In this document: one piece after another, positions 20,610 through 32,900 of the stretch
Position numbering within the stretch: the first letter of the stretch is position 1
How the letters are laid out: the number at the start of each line of letters is the position of its first letter
Assembly: GCA_951394405.1 (NCBI GenBank)
Contig: OX596341.1
Location: 186,001-250,000, forward strand
Reading direction: 5' to 3'
Origin: Coprinellus micaceus
Taxonomy: Eukaryota; Basidiomycota; Agaricomycetes; Agaricales; Psathyrellaceae
DNA length: 64,000 nucleotides
The notes under the pieces: model-generated
Database searches by the model: none
What the model was told of the DNA's origin: nothing
The model's input: only the letters and a program-made list of their open reading frames with translations
Made by a program: the position numbers and the translations under genes

Positions 20610-23600
20610 CACTGCGGTAATTAACATGCAACAGTGTGAAGTTTTCACTTGAAAGTTTTGGCTTCTGTGGGGACAATTGAGCGCCTATAACTTTAAGCGC
20701 CTGTTTCGACTGCATCTGCCTGGGAAGAAACAGGTTTGGGCAACAGCCATCAGGTGGCTGGCCCCACCAGACTGCCATCCATGAACGCCTCTCAGAGTTG
20801 CGCAGGGCGAGGACGTGCGCGGGGTCGATACGAGGGCGCCCATGTTCGTTGGTACTGGCAAACATTGAAGAACCTTCAGAGGCGGGGACGTCTTTTTTCG
20901 AGGTGGAGAGGTATATTTGTCGAGATACGCGGGAGGAGAGATGACGTCGTCGATACCACGACCCACTGCCAGGTTACGAATGAGTCATGGATCCTGCCCA
21001 AACTCTCCATTGGAGGGAGCAACAGTCCTGCATATAAGTACATAAGTGAAGCGTACATGAGTATTGATACATCATCGTATTCCCCCGTCCTACCTTCCAT
21101 GACTCCCATTCTGCGCTACTTTCAGACCATTTCCCACTATTCCTGGTTTCAACTCGGAACCCTGCTCTCCATCAAGACCAGGGACCTTTCTTGAAGGCGG
21201 ATGCTAGAAAGGACGTGGGGCCTGTGAATAAGCTCGTGGAGCAGAGTTCGCCGCTGGTCCGTATCAGCTATTGAAAACGAACTCACCGTGTCCTGGAGAC
21301 AAGATGCGCAGACGAAGCACCGATGATGTGAAACTAGGCGCGATGTTTCAATCTTCATCTCGGCAGGTACGTAACTTTAATTTACTGTTGCTATCTGACT
21401 CGGACGGTGGGACTCACTACAAAAGCTGCGCGGCCCTGCCCCTTATAAACCCTCGTTCGTTCTCTTGCCCCCCTTGCTATGGCCCCTTTATGCGATTGAG
21501 TTGTGATACTGGCGTTCACTTGGCGAGCAGTCATTCGTGGACACATCGTCTGACGCGGTAGACCAACGCCGCTCACCGTCGCGCCATCGTCGGCTAGTTC
21601 GCTAAGGATATTTACTTGCCTGTCATGTGTGTTCGAAGCCCATACGTTTCCGGTGGGCGAGGATGTGAACGGGCGGCGAACCCCTATTGCGAGTTCAGAG
21701 CGTTGGTCCCGAATTACTTGTATTGATTGCTTACGAGTTGTGCACGAGTACGCTAATCACATCAGGGGGCACTAGGGGGGATGCCCATTATAACCCTTTG
21801 GACGATGAATGACAGAATAGTGTCAGTGTAAGCGCATCGCAAAGAAATGTAGAGTTGAAGGGGGGGAGTGACAGCCATACCATGGTGGGACCGTCGCACA
21901 CTGAGGCGACCTCCAGGCGGAAATGTTTGGATCTGTCGGTCAAAATCGAAATGGGACATGGTGACCGATACTGAGAAGGAGAGCATCGATGGTACCGACT
22001 TTCCAGATCCACTAGGGATGACTACGGGTGAGAACGATGATCGATTCGGGAGAAGGTGAGGAGGGCGTACCTTGTGTGGTGGCCGTATGTCTTGTCACCC
22101 AACGTAGCTGACAAGGGCGATCAGGTGAATGGCTGGACAAGGCTTCAGTCCCTGAGGTAGCCCAAACTCAGACCACTTACGAAACGGAGATGGTATTTTG
22201 AACAAGAGTGAGGCCGGACCAGCACCATCGTCTCCCACTTCCTGCACTTCCTGCCTGTTGGAAGAGGTCAGTATGGATGACGCTGAGCCCGCGGGGGGAG
22301 ACACGCATTCCCACCTGCGGGATGGCACTACCCTTTGAACACTACGTATTGCGCATCCGACCCTTTGCAGCAGGCCTACCAAGATGGATTTGGTAAGCCG
22401 ATGGCGGAAGACGAGATCTCGGATGGTCATCTAGATAGCGGGAAGTCAGAGCACATACCTGGTATCGCGTAAGAGTACTCACTCGCCGGGAAATGATGGT
22501 TCTCGAGTAACTCCCGATGGCTTAGAAACTCGGAGAAGGCCGCAAGATCAGAGCGAGTACGCAGAACAGGCTCTAGGTCTGGGAGTTGAGGGTGATGAAG
22601 TGACGACGGTGACGAGACGAGGATGCGTATCGATATTCATTGTACTTTGCTTCGGGGAGCAAACGCATGCCATCGTAAGGTCCAAACCGGCTGCTGGCCG
22701 ACGTGGCTGGGAGAATGTGGGTGGTGTGAGCAAAACGTGAAACGACAACGCTACGAACCGCTCACGATAGAAAGTGCCGGGGAAAAACCCCTCGTACCGT
22801 GTTCATGACCTTCGCCCATCGTCTGGATCCCCTCCTTCTTTTCCATGTCGGTGCATCTATTCTTGCTGGGGGGCGTCCTTCCATATTTTGTGAAGAATTT
22901 CGATACCAGACGCCTACTTGAGAATAACGGCGTTAGAATGGCGGGGCGTCTGAGCTGAAAACGACGCGATCCACATACTAGGTGAGGAGAGTCCTGCCAG
23001 GAGTCTCCTGAGGATTGATTGCGAGCAAAGAGTCGGTAAAAAGGACAATTCAGCACTTGAGGTGTGGGGATTCCCAGTAGGAGGCGGAGCGACGGAGGCA
23101 TCGTGCCTTACGGGGAATATGACGTCCACCTCGACGATAGGGTCACCTTCAAAAGCTCCCCAGGCATGTAGCCCACCAATTCTAACTGGCGCAGAGCTCC
23201 GTGAAACCATCCATTGTGGGCTATCGAACCCATTTCGGGTACGATGGTTAATTTGAATGCTCCTACTTCTTCCGGTCGTTCTGGGCCAGCCTGACCTACG
23301 TTGAGAACGCACCGTAAGGCCCCGAGACATAGAGAACCCACCATAGACTCTACACCGCCAGCTGTTCAAGAGCCGAAGCGCTGTTTCCTAAGCAGACTGG
23401 TGTCCTCGTTGTCCATACTGTCCAACACCGGGAGTCGATCCATTCCTAAAATCAGCACCCGTAGAAGAACCAGCACGGACGTCGAGTGTAGGAAAGGCGC
23501 ACCAGATGAGACTCTCGTCGCTCCTAGGCGCCTCGAGGTGTGCCAACCGCCGTCACTCCAAACTGCCAGAAAGCGTTGTCCTTGCGAATACGCCGTCCCA

Positions 23601-24066
23601 GTCGTTCACGCTGCCCAGCGTTGACCATACCGTCGAGCGTTCCTGCGAGCCTGTAATAGAGTCAGCTCCTCGACCAGGTTGATAAAGGCTTCGAGCGTAG
23701 CTACATACCTTCCTCCAGGTGCCTCTACTTATACGTCGCTACGTTATCGCTTCACCCGTACCAAGAGGTCGTTGGTCGTCGGGCCTCAGAACGGCGATCC
23801 ATAAAGTATATGCCGTGCATCAACGAGCGCATAGACGTGATTGTCGTGTATTGGAGATGAGGGGGAAACTATGCGTCTCGAGTGGTCGATGCCGCGATAC
23901 AAGCAGGGATCCTGAGGCCGACTCCCAAAGTGATCGCACCTACCTATTCCCATGACACCGCCACTTGCCCTGTGGGCGCTTCTGCTTCAATATGAACCAC
24001 TATCACCACTTCGAGCCTAATTCACGACCGCAACTGTGAATCTTCCAAATGCGCACCCCACAGCAA
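20610..24066. other. No gene recognised
   Basis: Only short frames without recognisable motifs. A CACTACAAAAGCTG sequence at 21415 resembles a CACTA end but has no inverted partner near the transposase gene. The stretch may be old degraded sequence. Confidence 0.4.
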
Positions 24067-27000
24067 CTACACCTTCCAGGTACTATTCAAGAGACTTCTC
24101 AAGGCCACCACAGCAATAGTTCCACCTTTTGCCCTCGGCATGTCAGCCCCAGATCCTGGACCCTCTGGGGCGGCGACCCCACCCTTCATTAACTTGAAGC
24201 CCCCTCTCGTCCTCCGGATCCTCGACAGCAAGCTCGGAAAGTTAACCACTTCCCTTGGCCTCAGCCGCGTCCCGGGGAGCTGCAGAACCATGCACTATCT
24301 TCCTTCCTCAGGACATGTCGGAACGTCAGCGGAGTGAGTTTGCGGTCGTTTGCGGAGCAGTGGATATACGCGAATGGGTTCCCTTCCTTCGGCTTCTCAG
24401 CTTCTTACAACCGCAAGAAGATGGCCGTCGAGATCACCATGCGACAAGAACGTCTAGCTCACGGGGCAATGGGGAACAACGATGTTTCCCAAGGCGCTCC
24501 TCAGGCCAGTAAAGTTCTTCGAGGTGAGTACTCCATCCCCACATCAGTGAAGGCCTATCCTTATCATTCTGCTTCAGGGTCAAATGGAAATGGCAATCCG
24601 TATTCACGAGGCGGATGACGCGCCGTACGGTCACGGAGTCCTCGATATCCGGAGTCCGTTCAAGCGTTACAAAGTCCTGCTCAATACCAAATGCAAGCGT
24701 GTCCGCAGGAACACGAAGAGTTACCTCGCGAGGCAAGCCGCCGCCCAGGCTGCTGCAGAGGTGATACAGAGGCCGCCGAGGTGATAGGCTGATTGATACT
24801 GGAAGGCGGCTGATTGTACGGGGGATGGACAATGGACGACGAACGGGGCGGCCTATGAATGCATTCGGAGGGATACGTATTTGGATTTCGATCAGCAAGT
24901 TTGACGGCCCGACTTCATGCGGGTGTCTCGATTGCAGCCCGACAGCGATGACGTTGCTCAGCTGGTATGTACCCCAAGTCACGGCTGAGTTTAGTCGTTG
25001 ACGAAATTTCCAGGCCATCCACGCACTTGCCGAGGAGCCCACCGCGATCGTGTCGAGCGCCCTCACCAAGGCGGTTCTGGCTACGATCGAGTGCGCTGTG
25101 AGGCCGCATTGGCGCCAGTTTCGGTTTGTGACCTTCCGTTGTCATTCGAGACGTTGTGCTCGTACCGTGCTGCACCTCGTACGCTCTCACTCCACTCCGG
25201 TTCAAGAGAGCGAGCTAACATTCATCCTCAGAACACTTGCAACCGAAAATTACCCTCATCTCGTCGATTCCCTGGTTCTCATTGATCGATCTAGTAATCC
25301 CCAAGCCATTCGTGACCAGAGAGATCTTTGACGAAGCAGAAGCTAAGACAGACGGTCTTCTTTTGAACTCACTAGTCCGACGCGACACCTGGAAAACGCG
25401 GTAAGTGCGACAAGCCAAGGCCGGTCGTCGCAGCGCTAAATTCTGATCATCCCTCTTATCTCCGGTCCTGCTCTCATTCAGAGACGAAGTCCTCACATCC
25501 TATCTCAAGAACCCCTTCTTCCGTGCATGGCACCCGATGTTCTAAAGATCTATATCGAGGCAGGGATCTACGACACGACAGACGATGAAGGCAACGCTGT
25601 GGTGAAGCTGAAGATGCCAGGAATCTATGAAAGCGTGGTCTTCGCAGAACAGACTGTGGGACACGAAGCATGGCAAGGCCTACCCAATATTCCTGAACGG
25701 ATACCTATTCGCTGGATTATCCCGGATCGAAGCGATGTTGACGAGTTCGGTATCCAGTGCACAATCCGACTAATAGGCTTCTTGGGACCTTTCCATTGGT
25801 TTAAATCCTTTCTTTGATATTGCTACGGACCCGACGACCCACCGCAGGATCTACTCGCGCACAAGTACGTCCCGGAGCCTGACGACATCACCGACTTCCC
25901 AGAATATCTCGTCCGCAAGGTAATTCAAGCTTACCTCTAGGCCATTAGAACCATCTGACCCTACCTTCCCCCTAGGCTTTGATCATGGCAATATGTCAGG
26001 TTTCGCTTCGAGAATGGAGAGACGCCTGGTATCGTCCGTCAATTCTTGATCGACCAGCTCCGTTACAACGATAACACTGCTAATTCGGTAGGTTCACTAT
26101 CTGGAGGGGTTAGCCTGACGCTCACGCTCTTCATTCAGTACTCCAATGGCTACTACGTCTGGACGATTATCACCACCATGCATTCGCAGCCGTGAAGAGG
26201 CACGTCCCCAAGAGCGCTTGCCCCAGCCTGCCATTGCTGGCTCAGATGGGAGAGATGATTCAGAAGACCCGATCAAGGAGGCGCTGTCGCTCCTGATTGA
26301 GGAGTGGAATGAGAATGAGAAAACGAAGGAGTCAAAGCAGGGCGAGCTAGACTCGTGGCTCAATGTCCTTCGTAGGGACCGTGAGTTGGGGAAGAACGAG
26401 GTGTCCTTGAGTTCTTCCTTCCAATAGCTCTGTGTGTACTTTTCTCTTCCATTCGTTGAATAGTTGCTCACCAGTTATACAAGGTTTCCCAACATCGATC
26501 ATGAAGTTCGTTGGTGCCTCCTCAAGCTCGCCGATCTCCTCATCCGACCAGTCGGAGAGACGGCCCCAACAGTCAAGATCCGCATTTCTAGCACTCTCGT
26601 CATCGAGGCTGTTCCACCCATTATCCCTCCGATCGAGGGTAAATTGCGCCAGCTCATCACTGCTACGACCGGCTTCCAAGTTCCGTCGATCCCCACGTAT
26701 CATAAGCTACCGGGGACCCCTGTTGTCGGCTCCCCAGGAATGCCTTCCGTCTCGGTTCCTCCCGTTCTTATGAAGGAAGGCGTCGTTCGCTCAGCCCTCA
26801 CCTCCCCCGTCGATCTCCCAGGTGTCGACGAAGGACAAGGCGCGACCTTCGATCCCTGTGCCAGCCTCTCCTGCGAAGCCCGTTGCTGTCCCGAAGCAGA
26901 GTCGGGAGGCTTGACTATTCAGGACTTGAAGGGGTGTCAGAATGCCCTGAATAAGCTACAGGCCAACAAACACCCCTTCTTCCTTCATCCTGCGGATCCT

Positions 27001-28453
27001 GTTCGCGACCATACTCCAACGTATGTGGATTCTCTTCAACGCGTCCGTATTTAATATAATTGAATTTCTATCTATAGCTACTTCAACATCATCGAGGACT
27101 CGATGGACCTTAGCACTATGGCGGCGAAGTTGCAGGATGGACAATACGGCGATCGCTCCCAATTCCGTGGTGCGACCCTAAGCTTATGATCACCAACGCA
27201 AAGCCGTACAATTTGGCTGGCAGCCGCGTCTACAACGGAGCGTACGTCTTCGAAACCTTCTACGACAAGCGTACGTCCATCGTCTTCTGTTTGGTACCTA
27301 ACGTCTGACCTTGGTGTAGAAGGGGCGATCATCAACAAGACCCTGGAACGGAATCCTGCCCCTGCACGACAACCCCACTACCACCGCCAACACCCGCCTC
27401 TGGGCGGCCCCTGCCAAACACACACACCGTATCTTTCCTCCGGTCCCCGACCCACCTCCAGCACCTGCTCGGCTTACCACTGGCATCGAGCTTCGTGTTG
27501 GTGGGCATAATGCTCCAGAACGTCAAGCACCGACTCCGTCGTCTTCCGAGCCTCGAAAGGCCAGGATCGTGGAGTCTCCAGTTCCGGAGCCTGTCGCAGG
27601 CCCCACCTGCCCCTTACGTCGACGATGGATCCTACGACATCCTCCACGAAAGGTTGTACATCGAACAGGAGAAGGATGAGGAGAGGTAACAGCAAGAGAA
27701 CAGGGAGGGAGAACGCGAACGAGGGAGCGGGCTCAGAAAGAGAGAGGAAGCAGTGGGAGAGGAGTGCTTCGAGCAGCTCTTCGAAACGGAAGAAGGGAGT
27801 TGGCGCTCCGGACGACCTCTTGTACGCGCTCATTACCCCAGGGCAGGGGTAGGAGCGGCAGCGGGCTCGGGTTTGGGAAGAGGCTTGAAAATAGCCCTCG
27901 CGAAGATGGAAGCCGAGGGTTCGTGAGGGGACAGCCGCTCCCTCTTGGGTGACAAGACGATTATCAAGGTACCCGATGCGGCTATCTTCTCGCGTCGAGT
28001 CGACCCAGTCCTGGATGGGTCCCTTTCGTGAGTTCACTGACCCATTTATCTGGATTGAGCGCTAACCCGCAAGCCAGGTATCTCGAGGAGATCGTGAATC
28101 CTATGGAGTTTGATATCGCCGGTGGCAAGTCACAGTGGAGAGTGCGACACAGTGGATATCAAGGACCTCGAGCTCATCTTCGCCAGCTGGTCGCCAATTC
28201 AACCCTCACATCTTATGCAGTTCTTGGGTATTCCGCTCCTGTCGACCCTCTCCCGCTCGATGTCCCGACCTACTTTGACGCCATCCCTCCCAAAGATCCT
28301 CGCGATTCGAATACCATCGATGTGTTTGAGGCCGATTTGGAGCTGACGGTTCAAATCTGCATCCATTCCCAAGGCAATGCAGGACCCTGGTGTATTGTCC
28401 CAAAGCCCTCACTCTGGTACGGACGAAATATATGGAACTACATATGGGCGTAG
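24067..28453 (+). pseudogene. TAF2: Decayed, 5'-truncated copy of TFIID subunit TAF2 with C-terminal bromodomains
   Basis: Successive blocks match the C-terminal half of TAF2 in order: SFAEQWIYANGFPSFGFSAS and NRKKMAVEITMRQE (24340-24460), an intron 24522-24578, AIRIHEADDAPYGHGVLDIR and KCKRVRRNTKSYLARQ (24590-24750), AIHALAEEPTAIVSSALTK (25015-25070), HKYVPEPDDITDFPEYLVRK (25860-25920), ETPGIVRQFLIDQLRYNDN (26040-26080), a bromodomain (ACQNALNKLQANKHPFF ... DSMDLSTMAAKLQDGQYGD, 26940-27150) and a second bromodomain-like piece (DVPTYFDAIPPKDPRD, 28260-28310). The blocks sit in different frames with stops between them, for example TGA after GDTEAAEVIG near 24790 and a shift near 25075. The N-terminal peptidase-like half is absent. 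TAF2 is an essential TFIID scaffold subunit, so a functional copy should exist elsewhere. Confidence 0.75.
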
Positions 28454-29914
28454 CGGACTGTATGGTAGCGACGGTAACGCGTCAAGTCACCTCGAATAGG
28501 TAAATTTGGCACGGCAAGTTGTCACGCCGCTCCGGACTTCCTTCGCCTAATTTCACGCTACCGTACACGGCACAGTCCGCTACGGGGTGTCCGATCCATA
28601 ACCGTCCGAATTGTCGAAACATTGAGCGAGGGTTAGCTTTTTGCTCCGTCTACAGGGAGCAATCGTATTGGGGCCAAAACTCAAATCCAAGCTGCTGGTC
28701 CTGATGTGACGGATTTCAGCATAACGGAGACCTGCAGAATCGACCAAATTTGTTTCTTTGGGATGAAACCTTTCTGAGGATATGCCAGGGCCCTGACAAC
28801 AGTCTGCGGCCAGGGTGACACAGCTCTAAAAGTCACCCGTTTTTGTCCTGGAGTCGGTGTAAGGGGTCTTCGCATATGATCCCTATTAGCATGATAGTTG
28901 GGCATCGAATGCTTCTATCTATTCAAAGCCGAAGCCTGAGGTGTAACCTGTGCTTCGCACTGGGACGCTCGTCACATAGTGTCAGCGAGTAGCATGAGAA
29001 CCGCGTTTCGATACTTTTTTCCTCTCATAAGAGTCATAAGAGCACGCTTAACCCCCGTGCTGACTAGTTACAATAGTTACAGTAATACGCCCATCTACGC
29101 CAAAAACATGGCTAAGGCACAGCTGAACAGCAGTCCTCGATGGGGTCTAAAACATATCAACAAAAACAAAATACAAAGGCGCCAGAGCTGGGGATGCCCA
29201 GCTTGCCGGGGACGCACTCACTCACCAGCTCCACGAGGTTGCACAAAGATATCAGCGAGTCCCCCATGTCTATACTCTGAAATAGAGGATCTCGAGCCTC
29301 AAGGTATGTAAACGAGGTGGAGTTCGACCCACCTACCCACAGATGAGGCTCGGCGTAAGCGTTCTTAGTATGTATGGTCAATGCGCACGATCGAGTAACA
29401 CTAGCCTAAAGGTGGATTGGCCACGACGAATGGGTGCCTGGGAAAGGGCTGAAACAGCCGAGCCCAGTGGGGGGAACTAAAGAGCCGTCCGCCAGTGTGA
29501 GGGTGTATCGTTGAGAGCATAGCATGGACAAGGTCCGGGATCTGAACGCTATACATGATTGAAGAGAAACGCGGAGATCTTTCAAGGTTGGAGGTTGGAG
29601 CAAGCCAGGACACATTGTTGTGGTTGTTATTGCTGTTAGGATTCCGAGGTCAGTAGTGTGTGTGTGTGTGTGTATTCTTCTAAGGTTGGTACAAGGCCAC
29701 AACCGGCCACCAACCCCCAAGTAGCGTTTGGAATGGAGCCGCCCCATCGAAACTCCCGCTTACTCAGAACCGTGCGTGACCCAAGGCGATTGTCCCACCC
29801 GGCTTGCACCGTCGAGGTATCTATCCCAAGGTAATCCGCACGGCCGCTCCAGAGGCCTCCGCGTCGCAACTCAACAATATAATATCAAGACTATGTAATA
29901 TCAAACTCAATATA
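28454..29914. other. Intergenic sequence, then 3' UTR of the LINE
   Basis: 28454-29640 shows no gene. 29640-29914 lies directly after the LINE ORF2 stop and is probably its 3' UTR. A (GT)n run at about 29655-29673, (AC)n on the LINE strand, may be the 3' tail. Confidence 0.45.
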
Positions 29915-32900
29915 TCACCATCTGACCTCCCTCGCCATGAACCTGGCCACATCAAACGCGTACTGTGCAACTCTACTGACCGAACTCCGGAGTGTCACGA
30001 GCCGCTTCATCATTTCCACAGTGTCCCCACCCGCCTGAATAACCCAGTCAAACTCCTCCGGGGTGCACAAACCCATCAGATCCCCCGCCATCTCTTTCCT
30101 CAGCTGCTGCAGTTCCCCGGCCGCATTACACTCCAGCCACACATGTTCGGGGCTCTCCACCCCCTGCTCACAGAGTCTACAGGTCCGATCTTCCCTCGCC
30201 GTACGATTTTTCCCTCTCCTACCCGCCTCGATTGCGTACTTGTGTCCAGACAGCAACACCTGCGTGAGCGCCACACGGTGGGCCGGGTTGGTGACCCTAA
30301 GATAATGGCGCAAGAAGACCGGGACCGTCCTTGTGAGTCTCCCATCCTCATCCATCTCCAACCTCCCGTGTAGAAGATAGAGCTTAGACGACCCTTCCAC
30401 CCTACGTTGAAGATCCGCCCTTGCTCCATCTCGCACTAGTTTGACCAGGTGGGTAACAACATCAGGGTCTCCAAGTAGGTCGTGTGTTGGGAATGCGCAG
30501 TCGAATGGTAGACGTTGAACGGTGGTTCGAAGATCCGAGATCCAACTCTTGTCCCCCCCAAAGTCCATCTCCACAGCCTCCTCCATTGCCTCCCGTACGT
30601 AGTGTCCACGCGGGCATTGCATGGCATACACTAGGAACCGTAGACTGAACTCCAACCTTCGATATCGGATCGGAATAAGACCCGTCTCTGTGAATAGGAT
30701 GACTTCCATGCACCTCATACCCACTCGGATCACCTTCCTGACAAATGTGTTCTGCACACCCTCTAGCTCCTCGCGCGCACCGTCTACGTGGTCCAAGACC
30801 ACTTCGCAGCCGTGTGTAAGGTGCGGGTCCACCAGCGCCATATACAACTGTGTTGCCACCTGGACCGGAAGTGTTCCCACCAACTGCTGAACCCCTGCAA
30901 TGACCCTCGCTGCCCTCTTTGCTTTCGCCGCCTTGTCGGTGTAATGTTTCCTCATAAACTGATCCACCCTCGGAGACAGGGTAATGCCCAGATAGGTCAC
31001 CGTCGCAACAACCCCGATTTCCACTCTCTCAGCGTCTCCGTTTCCTACACTGAACGACGCCACGTGCCTCACTCCTCCCCCTAAAATCATCACCGCCGAT
31101 TTTGATGCGTTGAAAAGCATGAAATTCTTGGAGCACCACCGACTCATACCATCCAGTTTCCTCTGCAGTCCTTCGGCCGTCGTTGACATCAACACCACAT
31201 CGTCTGCCTGCTCCAGGTGGGTGATAGTCACACTCCCCAGTCGCACGTCCGCCGCATCCCCCGGGATGAATTCGGGGAGGTCCGCCATATACAGTGCCCA
31301 GAGGATGGGGGAGCATGTATCGCCGATGAGGATGCCAATTGAAGATTGGAACTCGGATGATTTCTTGCTGTTATGCAGAACCGTATATTCCATCTCCCGG
31401 TAGAGCTTCCTTAGCCAGTCGAACAGTGGCCCTCCTGCCCCCCATTTCCGTAGCTTCAGCCACAGTGTATCTTGGTCCGTTGATGGGAACGCGTTGGTGA
31501 GATCGACGAATGCGGTGTACAGTGGTTTCCCCATCGATTTCGCTTTCTCCGCCGCACAACGCAGTATAAAGGTGTTGTTGTTGGTGCGGTACCCCTCTCG
31601 AAACCCGTTCTGTGATGGCGGGAGAATCTTGAGGTCATCTGCCATCTCCACCAGCCTATCCTTCACCAACCCTGTCAGCAGCTTGAGGAAGCAGCTTTCA
31701 AGCCCTATAGTGCGGTAGCTTGCTGGCTTGCTCTTGGGCTTTCCCTTTTTGCACAAACCCACAAGTTGGGTACGCAGCCAGGGGCTCGGAATCTGCCCCT
31801 TCTGCGCACACTCATTGACGAGCCGCAGCAAGCAGTCGTTGTCCATCCGACATATATCCCGGTACGTAACATGATCCTCCCCCTTTGCCGACCCCCACCT
31901 CTTGCGCAGATCCAGTTTCGCCCCCTCCAGCTCCCCCATTTCGAACGGCCTCGACAGCGATCCCCGTGGAGTGAGGTCGTCGAGACCGTCTTGCAGGACA
32001 GCTGATGCGACCTCCCTATTTAGTTGCATTCTCGTCGTGTCAAAGCTGGGCGGCATTGGGAATATCGGGTTCATGCGTTCTTCGAAGACGCCCTTGAGAT
32101 CATCCGCACTGAACTCATCACATGCTGTCGCCTTTGGGTTCCGCAACACATTAAGCTCCCGGTAGAACTCGAGAGGGCCCTTGGCCCCAAATAGCCGCAT
32201 TCTCGCCTCAAGCTGCTTCTCCTTCTCCCTTGTCCGGCTAGCAGTCAGGGCACTGCGTGCCTCCCCCTCAGTCTCCTCATACTGTCCCCTCCCTTCATCG
32301 CCTCGCTTCCGTCTCAGGTCCCATGTCACTTTCTCTTCCTCCCTCACCAGGCCAACTCCCTGGCACGGGTCGCACTGGCATCCCAGTCCACCCCTGCCCA
32401 GTCTACCGTAGGGAGCCACTGTTGGCATGGAGGCTCCCTCCTTTGCGAGGGCGTCCGCACCATCATTGTGCGCGTTCCCACTATGGGCCTTGACCTTCCG
32501 GAAATGGACAGGCGCCGGCCGCCCTCGTAGTAGCTGTGCCACATCCCGGAAGATGTCCCCATTCACTGTCCTCCACCCTGTCGACTGTTGCCTTGGTGCC
32601 CACTCTGTGAGCATGTCGATGACGTACTGCGAATCACAGTTGATAATTAGGGATTGGTGCACGTTGCACGCCTTGAGCGCAGACAGGACCGCATACACCT
32701 CCGCCCGATTGTTGGTCTGACTATCCGGGACTCGCACGGCAATGTTCTTCCGGTTCCCAGGACCGAAATACACACCAGACCCCGCCCTCGGATCCCTTCC
32801 TCCATTACCCCGGCTGGATCCATCCACATAGACCTGCACAGGGTTTGTTGCACAGAACGCCGGCCCATACATCAGCCGTATCTCCTCCTCCGGGGGTGGT

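Noticed and set aside
21415..21430. CACTACAAAAGCTG as a terminal repeat of the Tnp2 element
   Set aside because: It points away from the transposase gene and has no inverted partner on the other side.
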